This document shows, piece after piece, positions 21,407 to 22,210 of a stretch of DNA of 22,210 bases. The DNA comes from Rhabdothermincola_A sp041688815 (GTDB taxonomy: Bacteria > Actinomycetota > Acidimicrobiia > Acidimicrobiales > Acidimicrobilacustridaceae): the NCBI GenBank assembly GCA_041688815.1, contig JBDNHK010000096.1, positions 1-22,210 of the forward strand. The letters run 5' to 3'. Each line of letters starts with the position of its first letter. The first letter of the stretch is position 1. The position numbers and the translations under genes are program-made. A model generated the notes under the pieces. That model did no database searches, was not told where the DNA came from, and saw nothing but the letters and a program-made list of their open reading frames with translations.

Positions 21407-22210
21407 GGTGAGCGGGCCCGCCGGCGGCCGTCGGTCGGGGAGCATCGACCGACGGCCGCAGGGGCCGCGTCGACCGGAGCCCCGGGGCGGGGACCTCGGT
21501 CGGCACCGGCCGGGGAGGGGGGCTACCCGGTAACGGTGCGGCGACTCGAACGGACAGCGGGGTGACGGAGGCGGCGACCGCCCGTTGGCTCGATCCGGTG
21601 ACGCCCACCGTGGGTGTCGGTCGCGGTGGCGCGCCCATCGCCTGGTGGGCGGTCATGGCCCAACGAACGGCGTCGAAGGCCACCGCGGGGTGGAACCGCC
21701 AGCGGTGGAGCTGACGCTCGCATGCTTCGGGGGTTTCACCCAATTCGACCAGCGACAGGGCCAGGCGCCGCGCCCGTTCGATGAGTTGGTCGGTGCCGGT
21801 CCGACCGTTGGGCCGGGTCAGCCATGTGCCGTGATCGGCCTGGAGGCTCTCGGGAAGGCGTTCGACCTGGGCCCGGTTCAGCGGGGCCAGGCGGCGCCGG
21901 ACGGCGAGGTTGGTGTGGCCGTACATGCGGGCCGCTCCGAAGCGGCAACAGCGTTCGACCGTCTTCATGATGGGGGCGTTTCGTCCGCCGCGCATCCCGA
22001 CCCCGAGGCACTGGGCGGTGTCGGTGAGGTCGAGCGCGAAGCCGTCGGGGGTCTCGTCGAGTCGATCAGCGACCAGGCGGAGGAACCAGACAGTCGAGGG
22101 CCCGAGGACCGGCAGCCAAAATCGCTCGGTGTAGGCCCCCCGAGGGTCGACACCCAGATCGTCGATGACCGGGTCGGGCCAGGCTTCGACGGAGAGGGTG
22201 GGTAGGGGTG
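21378..22210 (-). CDS. Conserved-looking hypothetical protein (partial, enters from the right edge)
   Basis: The minus-strand frame is open from the window edge to TGA at 21380-21378, showing 276 residues with no start in view. The N-terminal visible part reads like a real globular domain: SVEAWPDPVIDDLG, RGAYTERFWLPVLGPSTVWFLRLVADRL, then FALDLTDTAQCLGVGMRGGRNAPIMKTVERCCRFGAARM, resembling a small helical, possibly winged-helix, domain, followed by LAVRRRLAPLNRAQVERLPESLQADH. The last third (after about WAMTAHQAMGAPP) is a Pro/Ala/Thr-rich low-complexity tail that may be disordered. I do not recognise a named family. A start at an internal ATG (21995) would cut off the best-looking part, so the longer edge-spanning frame is preferred. 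It converges on and overlaps pepA by 29 nt. Confidence 0.72.
   Translation of the reverse strand, partial: PLPTLSVEAWPDPVIDDLGVDPRGAYTERFWLPVLGPSTVWFLRLVADRLDETPDGFALDLTDTAQCLGVGMRGGRNAPIMKTVERCCRFGAARMYGHTNLAVRRRLAPLNRAQVERLPESLQADHGTWLTRPNGRTGTDQLIERARRLALSLVELGETPEACERQLHRWRFHPAVAFDAVRWAMTAHQAMGAPPRPTPTVGVTGSSQRAVAASVTPLSVRVAAPLPGSPPPRPVPTEVPAPGLRSTRPLRPSVDAPRPTAAGGPAHLSDATDEAG

Noticed and set aside
21585..22205. A 206-codon plus-strand open frame near the right edge
   Set aside because: It is antisense to the better-supported minus-strand frame and has shadow-like composition, no promoter signal and no motif.
1..22210. CRISPR arrays, tRNA/rRNA genes, transposases or prophage genes
   Set aside because: I looked for regularly spaced repeats, cloverleaf patterns and mobile-element motifs on both strands and saw none that held up.

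Overview
The window is 22.2 kb of high-G+C DNA with densely packed, ordinary actinobacterial-type genes. Strong GC-rich codon bias, GTG starts, many apparently leaderless promoters (a TANNNT box 6-9 nt before the start codon) and the gene content suggest a member of the Actinomycetota. I favour Acidimicrobiia or a related lineage, but this is an inference without any database search. There are no rRNA or tRNA genes, CRISPR arrays, insertion sequences or phage genes.

Left part (1-3155): the 3' end of a HyuB-like hydantoinase/oxoprolinase subunit, a metal-dependent amidohydrolase and an HSD10-like short-chain dehydrogenase, which together look like small-molecule catabolism. An intergenic region with a long inverted repeat, a G-rich stretch and a tandem repeat follows, then a DUF427 gene. 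On the minus strand (3177-5701) are a TIGR01777-type epimerase, a SRPBCC protein and the ribosome-assembly GTPase RsgA. A 29-residue membrane microprotein is predicted divergent from that group.

Centre (5973-10657): the lipoamide operon. It encodes dihydrolipoamide dehydrogenase (E3), a 2-oxoacid dehydrogenase E2 with one lipoyl domain, and one 602-residue polypeptide that fuses octanoyltransferase LipB to lipoyl synthase LipA. The lipoyl acceptor, both steps of cofactor assembly and the reoxidising enzyme are therefore neighbours. This fusion is the most distinctive feature of the window.

Right part: an M24 peptidase and an uncharacterised polytopic membrane protein; a Ku (NHEJ) gene broken by two one-base frameshifts and lacking about 40 codons of its core; a degenerate methyltransferase with a long coiled coil, overlapping by 4 nt a WbsX/GH99-like glycan gene; then, on the minus strand, cobalamin-dependent methionine synthase MetH. 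MetH is divergent from a PduO-type cobalamin adenosyltransferase followed by leucyl aminopeptidase PepA. A minus-strand hypothetical gene enters from the right edge.

Main points for a second look: the LipB-LipA fusion beside its own substrate gene, the decaying Ku gene, the repeated leaderless architecture (with a possible ACG start for the E3 gene), the palindrome between the two divergent cobalamin-enzyme genes, and the coiled-coil pair of glycan genes.
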